Assembly: GCA_025965695.1 (NCBI GenBank)
Contig: JAOPWM010000148.1
Coordinates: 1-35,286, forward strand
Source of the DNA: Blastococcus sp.
Lineage (GTDB): Bacteria > Actinomycetota > Actinomycetes > Mycobacteriales > Geodermatophilaceae
Direction of reading: 5' to 3'
Length of the DNA: 35,286 bases
Shown here: positions 1 to 7,072 of the stretch, piece by piece
How the letters are laid out: each line of letters opens with the position of its first letter
Numbering within the stretch: the first letter of the stretch is position 1
Notes under the pieces: model-generated
Database searches by the model: none
The model's input: the letters and a program-made list of their open reading frames with translations, nothing else
What the model was told of the DNA's origin: nothing
Program-made: the position numbers and the translations under genes

Positions 1-372
1 TATCCACTTGTCGCCGAGTTCGGCCGGCGGGTGGCGGAGTCCGGTGACCCGGCCGCCGTCGCGACCCTCGGCCGGCTGTCGGCCCGGCTCCTGGCGCTGC
101 GGCAGATGTCGCTGCGGATCGCGGCCGCGCTCGACCGAGGGGAGCTGCCGAACATCCCGGCGGCGCTGGTGAAGGACGTCGGGACGACGTTCGAGGGCGA
201 CGTGATCGAGGAGATCCGCCGGGTGGTCGACGTGACGCCGTCCCTCGACTCGCCGGATCCGCTCGGACGAGCGCTGGCCGAGGCCCAGCTGCACGCGCCG
301 GGCTACACGCTGCGGGGTGGGACCAACGAGATCCTTCGCGGGATCGTCGCTCGAGGATTGGGGTTGCGCTGA
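1..372 (+). CDS. acyl-CoA dehydrogenase, C-terminal part (cut by window start)
   Basis: The reading frame is open from base 1, so only the last 123 residues of the protein are present. They form the helical C-terminal domain of a flavin acyl-CoA dehydrogenase and end in the family signature GGTNEILRGIVARGLGL. The enzyme would desaturate an acyl-CoA at the alpha-beta bond with FAD. The residue before GGT is Arg rather than the Glu of medium-chain enzymes, as in family members whose catalytic base lies elsewhere. Its TGA overlaps the ATG of a second, smaller acyl-CoA dehydrogenase by one base. In actinobacterial steroid catabolism such pairs form mixed complexes (FadE26/FadE27 type), so a heteromer is likely here by analogy. 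The N-terminus and true start lie outside the window. Confidence 0.9.
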   Translation, partial: YPLVAEFGRRVAESGDPAAVATLGRLSARLLALRQMSLRIAAALDRGELPNIPAALVKDVGTTFEGDVIEEIRRVVDVTPSLDSPDPLGRALAEAQLHAPGYTLRGGTNEILRGIVARGLGLR

Positions 373-1436
373 TGTCGGACCAGGACCTGGTGGTCGAGAC
401 CGTACGAGACATCCTCACCGGCTTCGAGCCGTTCGTGCTGACCGCGGAGCGGCGCTGGGACGCCGGCCTGTGGAGCGCCCTGGCCGAGGCCGGGCTCACC
501 GGTGTCGGGCTGCCCGAGGAGGTCGGGGGCTCGGGCGGTGAGCTCGCCGACGCCGTCGCGATCGTGCGGACCCTCGCGGCGGGCTCGGCGGCGGTGCCCG
601 TCGCCGAGCAGCTGCTGGTGGCCGGTCCCGCGGTCGTCGCGGCGGACCTCGCCATGCCCGCGGTCGAGGAGCCGCTGACCTTCGCGGTCGGCGACGCCGT
701 GACCGCGAAGGCATCCGACGACGGGGACGGTCCCGGCCGGTTCACCCTGACCGGGACGGCGACCGACGTGGCCTGGGCCGGGGCGGCGCAGCACGTGGCG
801 GTCCTCGCCACGAGCGCCGTCGGGCCGGTGCTGGCGCTGGTCGCCGTCGGGGACCTCCCGGCCGGCGACGCGTTCAACCTGGCCGGTGAGCCGCGCGGCT
901 CGCTGGTGTTCGACGGCGTCGCCGCGACCGGTGCCCTGCTGACCGACGCGCAGGCCGAGGAGCTGCGGGCACGGTACGCGCTGGCGCGCGCGGTGCAGCT
1001 GGCCGCCGCGCTGGAGCAGGTGCTGGCGTGGACCGTGCAGTACGCGGGGGAGCGACAGCAGTTCGGCCGGCCGCTGGGCAAGTTCCAGGCGATCCAGATG
1101 GAGCTGGCCGAGATGGCCGGCGAGGTGACGGCCGTGACCGCGCTGACCGACGCCGCCGTTCAGGCGCTGCAGCGTGGGTCGGCCGACTTCGTGCTCGCGG
1201 CGGCCGCGGCGAAGGTGCGCGCGGGTGCCGCCGTCGACGTCGTCGCCCGGCTGGCGCACCAGGTGCACGGCGCGATCGGCTTCACCCAGGAGTACAAGCT
1301 GCACCACCTGACGCGCCGGCTGTGGTCGTGGCGCGACGAGGCCGGCAGCGACCTGGCCTGGGCGCGTGTGCTCGGTACGGGTCTGCTGGCCGGCGGGCCG
1401 GACGGTCTCTGGCCCGCGCTGACCCGGGTGGTGTGA
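372..1436 (+). CDS. acyl-CoA dehydrogenase, short subunit
   Basis: A 354-residue acyl-CoA dehydrogenase-like protein. The C-terminal half is clear: QYAGERQQFGRPLGKFQAIQ around residues 224-243 is the conserved flavin-contacting helix region, followed by HQVHGAIGFTQEYKLHHLTR. The N-terminal and middle domains are shorter and more diverged than in a 380-390 residue enzyme. The ATG overlaps the upstream stop as TGATG, which implies translational coupling to the preceding dehydrogenase gene. Diverged small subunits of this kind partner a full-length one in the alpha2beta2 dehydrogenases of steroid side-chain degradation; I infer that role by analogy. A convergent MaoC gene ends only 19 bases beyond the stop. 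Confidence 0.9.
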   Translation: MSDQDLVVETVRDILTGFEPFVLTAERRWDAGLWSALAEAGLTGVGLPEEVGGSGGELADAVAIVRTLAAGSAAVPVAEQLLVAGPAVVAADLAMPAVEEPLTFAVGDAVTAKASDDGDGPGRFTLTGTATDVAWAGAAQHVAVLATSAVGPVLALVAVGDLPAGDAFNLAGEPRGSLVFDGVAATGALLTDAQAEELRARYALARAVQLAAALEQVLAWTVQYAGERQQFGRPLGKFQAIQMELAEMAGEVTAVTALTDAAVQALQRGSADFVLAAAAAKVRAGAAVDVVARLAHQVHGAIGFTQEYKLHHLTRRLWSWRDEAGSDLAWARVLGTGLLAGGPDGLWPALTRVV

Positions 1437-1455
1437 GCGGGGCCGAGCTGGGGGC

Positions 1456-1911
1456 CTATTCCGCGAACTGCATCGTGTGGTGGTCGGCGAGGCAGGCCGG
1501 CTTGGCGATGCCCTCGGCCTCCATGGTGTAGCGCACCGTCACCTTCGCACCGGCCGCCACGGGCTCGACGCGCAGCAGCGACGCCTGCGCGCGGATGCGG
1601 GAACCGCTCGGCACCGGCGCCGGGAACCGCACCCGGTCCAGCCCGTAGTTCAGCACCAGTTCCACGCCGTCGACCCGGTAGATCTGCTGCATGAAGTCGG
1701 CGATCAGGGCGAGGGTGAGGAACCCGTGCACCAGCGTGCCGCCGTACCCGGCCGCCGTCGCACGCTCCTCGTCGAGGTGGATCCAGTGGTGGTCGCCGGT
1801 CGCGTCGGCGAACCACTGCACCCGGTCCTGCCCGACGGTCAGCCAGTCGCTGTGGCCGAGGTCCTCACCCTCGGCCCCGGCCAGTTCCTCGAGCGATGCG
1901 AAGACCTTCAT
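1456..1911 (-). CDS. MaoC-like hotdog hydratase
   Basis: A 151-residue single hotdog-fold protein of the MaoC dehydratase family, which adds water to enoyl-CoA thioesters. The segment FADATGDHHWIHLDEERA at residues 34-51 matches the hydratase-2 motif, with the expected Asp40 and His45; the usual Asn-Pro between them is His-Trp. GTLVHGFLTLALI follows, another family hallmark. An in-frame longer version exists upstream, but ATG 1911 is preferred: it gives normal family length, follows AGAAGGGA, and overlaps the TetR stop as TGATG. It is the last gene of the monooxygenase-TetR-MaoC operon and may hydrate an unsaturated CoA ester made by the same pathway. Confidence 0.88.
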   Translation of the reverse strand: MKVFASLEELAGAEGEDLGHSDWLTVGQDRVQWFADATGDHHWIHLDEERATAAGYGGTLVHGFLTLALIADFMQQIYRVDGVELVLNYGLDRVRFPAPVPSGSRIRAQASLLRVEPVAAGAKVTVRYTMEAEGIAKPACLADHHTMQFAE

Positions 1912-2654
1912 CAGGTTGTCCCTTCTGTGCCCGGCAGCGGCCAGGAGACCGCCAGCCCGCGGCAGGTGATGGTGAGTGCGGTGGTGACGACGTCCTCGAG
2001 CGGCACCCGCTTGGGGTTCCACCACTCGGGCGCGGAGTTCAGTGCGCCGATGACGAGGAGCTGGGCGGCGTGCAGGTCGACGTCCGGGTCGATCTCACCG
2101 CGCGCCCGGGCCTCCTCGAACAAGCTGCGCCAGAGGATGCCGTAACGGGCCTGGGCCGCGACCAGCCGCTTACGCATCTCGTCCGGCATCTGGCCGATGT
2201 TGCGCACCGCGGCCGTCGCGTAGTCCGACAACTGCAGCACCGCGCGGAGGTGCGCCTCCACCGCGGCACAGATCTTGGTCATGGCGGACGCGCCGGCCGG
2301 GAGCTGCGCGAGGGCCGCCTCGACGTGCCCCTGCGCGCGCTCCTGGCCGCGCCGGATGACTTCCTCGATGAGCTCGTCACGCGACGCGTAGTAGTAGTAG
2401 ATGGCCGGCGCCTGGACCCCGGCGACGTCGGCGATCTCGGCCAGTCGGGTCCCCGCGTAGCCCTTGCGGCTGAGCACCTCGGCCGCGGCGTCGAGCACCC
2501 TCTCCCGGGTGCGGGCCGCCTTGGTGTCCGGCACCCCCGCGCCGATGGTCCCCGCGCCGATGGTCACCGCGTCGTCGGGCACGGCAGCAGTGTCGGACAC
2601 CGCGGCGGCGTCCGAAACCGCGGCCGGCCGGCGGGCCCGCGGGGGAGAGGTCAT
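1911..2654 (-). CDS. TetR-family transcriptional regulator
   Basis: A 247-residue TetR-type repressor. The DNA-binding domain spans roughly residues 45-95 (ARTRERVLDAAAEVLSRKGY, then AEIADVAGVQAPAIYYYYAS as the helix-turn-helix). The C-terminal domain (KICAAVEAHLRAVLQLSDYA onward) would bind a small ligand, perhaps a CoA ester. About 45 extra N-terminal residues are Ala/Val/Asp-rich and come from tandem DNA repeats, so the true start could lie further in. ATG 2654 is chosen because it overlaps the monooxygenase stop by one base (TGATG), although no strong ribosome site precedes it. The gene sits between an enzyme gene upstream and a hydratase gene downstream, so it probably controls its own operon through the palindrome at 4626-4642. 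Confidence 0.9.
   Translation of the reverse strand: MTSPPRARRPAAVSDAAAVSDTAAVPDDAVTIGAGTIGAGVPDTKAARTRERVLDAAAEVLSRKGYAGTRLAEIADVAGVQAPAIYYYYASRDELIEEVIRRGQERAQGHVEAALAQLPAGASAMTKICAAVEAHLRAVLQLSDYATAAVRNIGQMPDEMRKRLVAAQARYGILWRSLFEEARARGEIDPDVDLHAAQLLVIGALNSAPEWWNPKRVPLEDVVTTALTITCRGLAVSWPLPGTEGTT
2536..2565. repeat. 15-base tandem duplication in the TetR gene N-terminal region
   Basis: CCCGCGCCGATGGTC occurs twice back to back (2536-2550 and 2551-2565). A second, imperfect repeat of about 18 bases follows at roughly 2588-2625 (TCGGACACCGCGGCG and TCCGAAACCGCGGCC). Both lie in the 5' part of the TetR gene and encode the repeated TIGAG and AVSD segments, which look like unstructured protein. 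Confidence 0.8.
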
Positions 2655-4591
2655 CAGGCCGACGGCGAGAGCTCGGCCGCGGGTTCGACGACGAAGTCGG
2701 CCAGGTCCGCCGAGCGGGTCATGCGCCAGAAGTCGACGACCCGCCACGGGGAGTTCGTGACCACGCGCCCCTTGGCGTTGCGGTACCAGGTGTCCATGCC
2801 GCGATGGGTCCAGATCATCCGCTCGTGGGCCTCGTCGACCCGGCGGTTGTACTCGGCGCAGACGTCCTCGCGGCACTCGACGGCGCCGATGTGCCGCTCG
2901 GCCATCGTCCTCAGCAGATCGACGAGGTACCGCACCTGGCACTCGGCCAGGAACATGTAGCTGCCACCGTGCCCGAGGTTCGTGTTGGGCCCGTACATCA
3001 TGAAGAGGTTCGGGAAGCCCGGCGTCGTCATGCCGAGGTATGCCCGCGCGTCGTCGTCGCCCCAGACGTCGCGCACGGACACCCCGCCACGGCCGCGGAT
3101 GTCCAGGGGGTGCAGCAGCCGCTGGGCGAGGAAGCCGGTGGCGAAGACGATGACGTCGGCCTCGATCTCCTCGCCGGCCGAGGTGCGCACCCCGGTCTCG
3201 GTCACCGCGGCGACCCGGTCGGTGACCAGGTCGACCGTCGGCTTCTTCAGCGCGGCGAACCAGCCGTTGTCCAGCAGCATCCGCTTGCCGAACGGCGGGT
3301 AGGTGGGCAGGGCCTTCGCGATGAGGTCCTCGCGGCCGGCCAGCTGCTCCTCCAGGTAGCGGGTGAAGAACCGCCGGTGCCCGTCGTTGATGACGTTGAT
3401 CGATCCCTCCCCGGTCCACTCGGGGTCGAGCTGGAGCGAGGGGTGGACCCGGTCGTTGTTGATCCACGCCAGCCGGAACCGGTACCACGGGTGGTAGTAG
3501 GGGACGTGGGTCATCAGCCAGTTGATCTCGTCGCCCACGGGGCTGAAGTAGTTGGCGTTCGGCGCGGCCCACTGCGGCGAGCGCTGCACCACGGTCAGGT
3601 GGCCCACCTGGTCGGCGATGGCCGGCACGATCTGCATCGCGCTTGCCCCGGTGCCGACCACGACGACCTTCTTGCCCGTGATGTCGAGGTCCTCCGGCCA
3701 GCGGGCGGAGTGGAACAGCCGCCCGCGGAAGGTTTCCATGCCGGGGAGGTCGGGGATGGCGGGCCGGTTGAGCTGCCCCACGGCGGTGACGACGGCATTG
3801 GCCACGAGCTCGTCGCGGTTGCCGTGGGCGTCGACGGTGACGACCCGCCAGCGCTGGGCGGCCTCGTCGTACTCCGCCGAGACGACCTCGGTGTTGAACC
3901 GGATCGACGACAGCAGGTCGAACTCCTTCGCCATGTCCTGCACGTAGGTCTCGAGCTCCTTCCGCTTGCCGAAGTGGCCGGACCACTGGCGCGGGAAGAA
4001 GGAGAAGCTGTAGAGGTAGCTGGGGGTGTCCACGCCGCACCCGGGATACCGGTTCTCCAGCCACGTGCCGCCGACCTCGGCGTTCTTCTCGATCACCACA
4101 TGGGGGATGCCCGCCCGCTTCATCGCCAGTGCGGCCGTCAGTCCCGAGACGCCGGCGCCGATGACGACCACCGAGAAGTCGAGGTCGCCGTCGGCAGTCA
4201 GCGGTGCCGGCTCCTCCTCCTCGGCGAAGCCCATCTCGCCGGCCATCATCGGGGCGTAGTCGGCGGGGACGGCCTCGCCCATGCAGGCCGTCATCAGCTC
4301 GACGAGCAGGTCGCCGGTGGGGGCCGGCACGGCGACGGGTGCGCCGTTGCCCCAGGCGAGCAGGGCCTGGACGGCGGCCTCGCGGACGACCTCCTGGATC
4401 TCCCCGGGGAGCCCGCCGGTGTCGTTGTCGGTCATCCCCTTGGTGCGGGAGGGGCGGAACGGCTCGTCGAGCCACGCGCGGTCGCCGGTCAACTGGAACA
4501 GGACCATCAGCAGGGTGGGCAGGTTCGCGGCGGCGACGGCGGCGGTCAGCTGACGTTCGTCGAGCGGCTCAGGGGTGGGGCTGATGGGCAC
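2654..4591 (-). CDS. flavin-dependent Baeyer-Villiger-type monooxygenase, HAPMO-like (copy 1)
   Basis: A 645-residue class B flavoprotein monooxygenase that would use FAD, NADPH and O2 to insert oxygen beside a ketone carbonyl, giving an ester or lactone. Residues 1-130 form an extra helical N-terminal region like that of 4-hydroxyacetophenone monooxygenase, and the total length fits that group. The FAD-binding GAGVSG is at 145-150. The Baeyer-Villiger fingerprint FxGxxxHxxxWP is present at 288-299 (FRGRLFHSARWP). A second nucleotide-binding motif, VVVVGTGASA, follows. The start is GTG 4591 with GGAGG close upstream (CTGGAGGACCC). It is the first gene of the operon with TetR and MaoC. A paralogue lies at 28243-30168. 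The substrate is unknown. Confidence 0.92.
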   Translation of the reverse strand: MPISPTPEPLDERQLTAAVAAANLPTLLMVLFQLTGDRAWLDEPFRPSRTKGMTDNDTGGLPGEIQEVVREAAVQALLAWGNGAPVAVPAPTGDLLVELMTACMGEAVPADYAPMMAGEMGFAEEEEPAPLTADGDLDFSVVVIGAGVSGLTAALAMKRAGIPHVVIEKNAEVGGTWLENRYPGCGVDTPSYLYSFSFFPRQWSGHFGKRKELETYVQDMAKEFDLLSSIRFNTEVVSAEYDEAAQRWRVVTVDAHGNRDELVANAVVTAVGQLNRPAIPDLPGMETFRGRLFHSARWPEDLDITGKKVVVVGTGASAMQIVPAIADQVGHLTVVQRSPQWAAPNANYFSPVGDEINWLMTHVPYYHPWYRFRLAWINNDRVHPSLQLDPEWTGEGSINVINDGHRRFFTRYLEEQLAGREDLIAKALPTYPPFGKRMLLDNGWFAALKKPTVDLVTDRVAAVTETGVRTSAGEEIEADVIVFATGFLAQRLLHPLDIRGRGGVSVRDVWGDDDARAYLGMTTPGFPNLFMMYGPNTNLGHGGSYMFLAECQVRYLVDLLRTMAERHIGAVECREDVCAEYNRRVDEAHERMIWTHRGMDTWYRNAKGRVVTNSPWRVVDFWRMTRSADLADFVVEPAAELSPSA

Positions 4592-4625
4592 GGGTCCTCC
4601 AGGCGATCGGTCGTACGGCGCTTTC

Positions 4626-4642
4626 TAATCTAAATTAGATTA
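4626..4642. promoter_or_regulatory. perfect palindrome, probable TetR operator
   Basis: TAATCTAAATTAGATTA is an exact palindrome: two 8-base arms around a central A, strikingly AT-rich in this GC-rich DNA. It lies 34 bases upstream of the monooxygenase GTG and so overlaps its probable core promoter. The size and symmetry fit a TetR dimer site, and the TetR gene is the second gene of the operon. It could also affect the divergent GntR gene, whose start is 141 bases away. Confidence 0.8.
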
Positions 4643-4711
4643 AGCACCCGGCGTCAAGCAGGCCCGCTCGAGGGGGCCTTCCCAGGGCTGTCGGGTCACT
4701 CGTTCGGACCC

Positions 4712-4740
4712 GTGACGGCCGGAATATTTCGGTATAAGGT
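4712..4740 (+). promoter_or_regulatory. candidate promoter of the GntR gene
   Basis: GTGACG (4712-4717), a 17-base spacer and TAAGGT (4735-4740) fit a housekeeping sigma-factor promoter. An overlapping alternative -10 box is TATAAG (4733-4738). It points toward the GntR gene. Assigned by eye. Confidence 0.45.
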
Positions 4741-4742
4741 TT

Positions 4743-4766
4743 CGCCCCGGTGGGGGCGTGGCCCCC
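4743..4766 (+). promoter_or_regulatory. overlapping alternative hairpins before the GntR ribosome site
   Basis: CGCCCC (4743-4748) can pair with GGGGCG (4753-4758), or GGGGGC (4752-4757) can pair with GCCCCC (4761-4766). The two stems exclude each other and end 4 bases before the GAGGAGG ribosome site at 4771-4777. Either could influence access to that site; no ligand or mechanism is evident. Confidence 0.35.
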
Positions 4767-4783
4767 GGACGAGGAGGTCCGGC

Positions 4784-5608
4784 GTGGCTGACCCGGAGGT
4801 AGGTGCGGGCGAGACGGGTGGTGTCCCCGACCCGGAGCGCGACGACGCGACGCACGGCTCATCCGGCAACGGTGGTCGCACCCATGCGCTGCAGCGGCCG
4901 CCCCGTCGGCTCCCGAAGGCGGCAGAGGTGCTCGCCGAGGAGTTGCGGGGTCGCATCCTGCGCGAGTCGAAGCCGACCGGGACCCAGCTGACCACCGAAG
5001 CGGAGTTGATCGAGGAGCACGGCTTCAGTCGGGGCACCGTGCGGGAGGCCCTCCGGCTGCTCGAGGTCGAGGGCCTGATCGCCATCCGCCGCGGGCCGCG
5101 CGGCGGTGTGAGTGTCGGGCGGCCCGACCTGAGCCAGGTGAGCCGGACGCTGTCACTGCTCTTCACCCTCGACGAGACGCCGCTCTCGGAGTTCTTCGAG
5201 TTCCGCAAGCTCGTCGAGCCCTACGCCGCCCGGCTGACCGCGACGTCGGCGACCGACGAGGCCCGGCGCCGGCTGCTCGCCTACGTGGAGGCCGGCCCCG
5301 ACGACCCGGAGTACGCGACGAACTTCCACCGCGTCCTCGCCGAGTGCACGCCGAATCAGATCCTGCAGGTGATCCTCGTGGCCCTGCACGACGTGCTCGA
5401 CCGGCACGTGCGCCTGGAGGTCATCGACGAGCGCGAGGTGGAAGCCGTCACCGAGGTGCATCGCCGCATCGCTCGGGCCGTCATGGACGGCAAGTCCGAC
5501 GCCGCCGAGCGACTGATGCGCCGGCACCTGGAGGCGTTCGAGAAGCTGCTCGAGGACCAGGGGCGCCTGACCGAGCCGATCGTGCCGCGGTCCCGCTGGC
5601 GCAGCTGA
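4784..5608 (+). CDS. GntR-family (FadR/FCD subfamily) transcriptional regulator
   Basis: A 274-residue regulator. After a disordered N-terminus of about 45 residues comes a winged helix (AEELRGRILRESKPTGTQL, then FSRGTVREALRLLEVEGLI as the recognition part) and a C-terminal all-helical FCD ligand domain (EFFEFRKLVEPYAARLTA to EVHRRIARAVMDGKSDAAER). FCD regulators usually sense organic acids or acyl compounds, often with a bound metal. GTG 4784 is chosen because GAGGAGG lies 6 bases before it; a longer in-frame start at 4712 falls in the promoter. The gene is divergent from the monooxygenase operon and lies just before the thiolase operon. It is a candidate controller of the plus-strand operons, but nothing in the sequence proves which. 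Confidence 0.9.
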   Translation: MADPEVGAGETGGVPDPERDDATHGSSGNGGRTHALQRPPRRLPKAAEVLAEELRGRILRESKPTGTQLTTEAELIEEHGFSRGTVREALRLLEVEGLIAIRRGPRGGVSVGRPDLSQVSRTLSLLFTLDETPLSEFFEFRKLVEPYAARLTATSATDEARRRLLAYVEAGPDDPEYATNFHRVLAECTPNQILQVILVALHDVLDRHVRLEVIDEREVEAVTEVHRRIARAVMDGKSDAAERLMRRHLEAFEKLLEDQGRLTEPIVPRSRWRS

Positions 5609-5643
5609 GGCCTCGCTCCACCCTCCTTCCTTTCCCACCCAGG

Positions 5644-5677
5644 ACACCGCCGCGGCAGCACGCCGTGGCGGTGTTTC
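5644..5677 (+). terminator. probable intrinsic terminator after the GntR gene
   Basis: ACACCGCCGCGGC (5644-5656) and GCCGTGGCGGTGT (5662-5674) form a 13-pair stem with one G-U pair and a 5-base loop, followed by a short T-rich run (TTTCGTT). It lies 35 bases after the GntR stop and just before the next promoter. Confidence 0.75.
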
Positions 5678-5691
5678 GTTGGCGCAGGGTA

Positions 5692-5720
5692 TTGATAGTG
5701 CTAAATATGATGATTAGTAT
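5692..5720 (+). promoter_or_regulatory. promoter of the DUF35/thiolase operon, with embedded partial palindrome
   Basis: TTGATA (5692-5697), exactly 17 bases, then TAGTAT (5715-5720) is a near-consensus housekeeping promoter. CTAAATATGATGATTAG (5701-5717) within it is a partial palindrome (CTAA/TTAG ends, ATGAT core) and a likely operator overlapping the -10 box. Related AT-rich elements occur before the ABC importer (10275) and before the second thiolase (21789). The leader from here to the first start codon is about 155 bases, GC-rich and without a clear gene; inverted GGCGG/CCGCC segments near 5828-5847 could fold. Confidence 0.65.
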
Positions 5721-5881
5721 CGGTGGGAGTCGGAGAGGTGGGCTGCGCCGGAGAGTCGACGCGGGAAGTCGATCCGTCTCGACCCCTGTTCCGCCGCGGT
5801 GCGTCGCGACAGCCACGGACCGGTTCGGCGGGCGGCGCCGTCCGCCGGGCGGTCCCACGTCAGACAGCAAGGAGGACCGCA

Positions 5882-7072
5882 GTGCAGATCGCTGCCCTGG
5901 CCACGTACCGGCCGACCTGGGCCGACGCCCGAGGGAGGCGCACCCTCGGCTCCGACGAGGACGTCGCGACCCTCGCGGTGTCGGCCGGGCGGCTGCTGGG
6001 CGGGCGACTGACATCGGTCCAGCGGGTCGTCCTCGTGACCCGGCGCCCCGACGCTCTGCTCGGGACGGCGCCCGAGGTGGTGCTCGAGGGGCTGGGCCTG
6101 GACCCGTCCACGCCGCTGGTGGAGCAGATCGGCGGTGCGCCGGCCACGCTGGAGACCCTGCTCGGCTCGGCCGAGGGGACCCTCGTCCTGGCCGTCGACC
6201 CGGTGGCCCCGGCGGCGTCGGCCGCCGCGCTCGTCGGACCCGGCGGGATCACGCTGGACGGGCGCGCCGGAGCGCGGCACAGCGTGCCCGTGCGCACCGT
6301 TCCGCTGCCCGGCGCCACCGACCTCACCTACGACGACCCTCGGCTCCTCCGGGAGGGCGGGTGGAAGCGAGTGGTCCGGGAGCTCGCCGGCTCGGCGGAG
6401 GGCGAGCGGCACCTCGTGATCGCCGGGGTGACCGCCGCGGACGCCGCCAAGATCGCCCGCGGCGCGTCCGGCGTCGCCGAGACCGAGGCGGCCGCACCCC
6501 TCCTGCTCCTGGCACGGCTGGCCGGCAGCCGGTCGCCCGCCCGCCTGGTCGCCGTCGAGAACGGTCACGGCGTCGCCGTCGACGTCACCGTCGCGGGGGC
6601 GGTTCCGGTCCTGGCGGCCGAGCGGTCGGCGCACCCTGCCCCCGTTACCTGGGCTCCGTCCGTGGCGGCGGACATCCCGGCCTCTCCCGCGGCCTACGCG
6701 CGGGCCTTCGAGGCGAAGGTGGGCCTCAAGGCCGGCGTCTGTTCCTGTGGCGAGCTGAACTACCCGCCCCGCGCGCAGTGCCAGTCCTGTGGAGTTCTCG
6801 AGCCACAGCGCCTGCAGCCGCTGCCGCGCGCGGCGACGGTCTACTCCGTCGTGACCGTGCGGGCCAACGTCCCCGGCAAGACGGTCCCGTACTCCCTCGC
6901 CGTCGTCGACGTGGACGGGACCGGCGTCCGGGTGCTGGCCCACGTCACCGACGACCCACCGGGCGCGGCGCCCATCGGCTCGCCCGGAGAGCTCGTGCTC
7001 CGCCGGGTCGCGACACGGGCCGGCGTGCCCGACTACGGATACGCATTCCAGCCCGAGGAGCAGCAGGCATGA
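5882..7072 (+). CDS. thiolase-like domain fused to zinc-ribbon/OB-fold (DUF35) protein
   Basis: A 396-residue protein with two parts. Residues 1 to about 265 resemble the thiolase/HMG-CoA synthase fold only weakly; where that family has its Cys (CYGGT-like), this protein reads VEQIGGAPATL with no Cys. Residues 275-396 are a rubredoxin-like zinc ribbon, with Cys287, Cys289, Cys300 and Cys303, followed by an OB domain (VYSVVTVRANVPGKTVPYSL...): the DUF35 family. DUF35 proteins act as acyl-CoA-binding partners of thiolases or hydratases, as in Ltp2-ChsH2 and the archaeal HMGCS-thiolase complex. GTG 5882 follows AAGGAGG at 5869-5875; longer in-frame starts would read through the promoter. The stop overlaps the next gene as ATGA, so the two products probably form one complex. 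Confidence 0.85.
   Translation: MQIAALATYRPTWADARGRRTLGSDEDVATLAVSAGRLLGGRLTSVQRVVLVTRRPDALLGTAPEVVLEGLGLDPSTPLVEQIGGAPATLETLLGSAEGTLVLAVDPVAPAASAAALVGPGGITLDGRAGARHSVPVRTVPLPGATDLTYDDPRLLREGGWKRVVRELAGSAEGERHLVIAGVTAADAAKIARGASGVAETEAAAPLLLLARLAGSRSPARLVAVENGHGVAVDVTVAGAVPVLAAERSAHPAPVTWAPSVAADIPASPAAYARAFEAKVGLKAGVCSCGELNYPPRAQCQSCGVLEPQRLQPLPRAATVYSVVTVRANVPGKTVPYSLAVVDVDGTGVRVLAHVTDDPPGAAPIGSPGELVLRRVATRAGVPDYGYAFQPEEQQA

Noticed and set aside
2655-4475. Long minus-strand open frame joined upstream of the TetR protein
   Set aside because: It is an out-of-frame shadow of the first monooxygenase. The TetR start at 2654 overlaps the monooxygenase stop.
2804-4633. 609-codon open frame on the plus strand
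   Set aside because: It lies opposite the first monooxygenase gene; its His/Val/Gly/Asp-rich composition is that of a GC-rich antisense shadow, with no domain.
5344-7068. Open frame of 575 codons running into the thiolase
   Set aside because: It overlaps the GntR and DUF35 genes in another frame, has Arg/Gly/Ala-rich nonsense composition, and lacks family similarity. The thiolase proper starts at ATG 7069.
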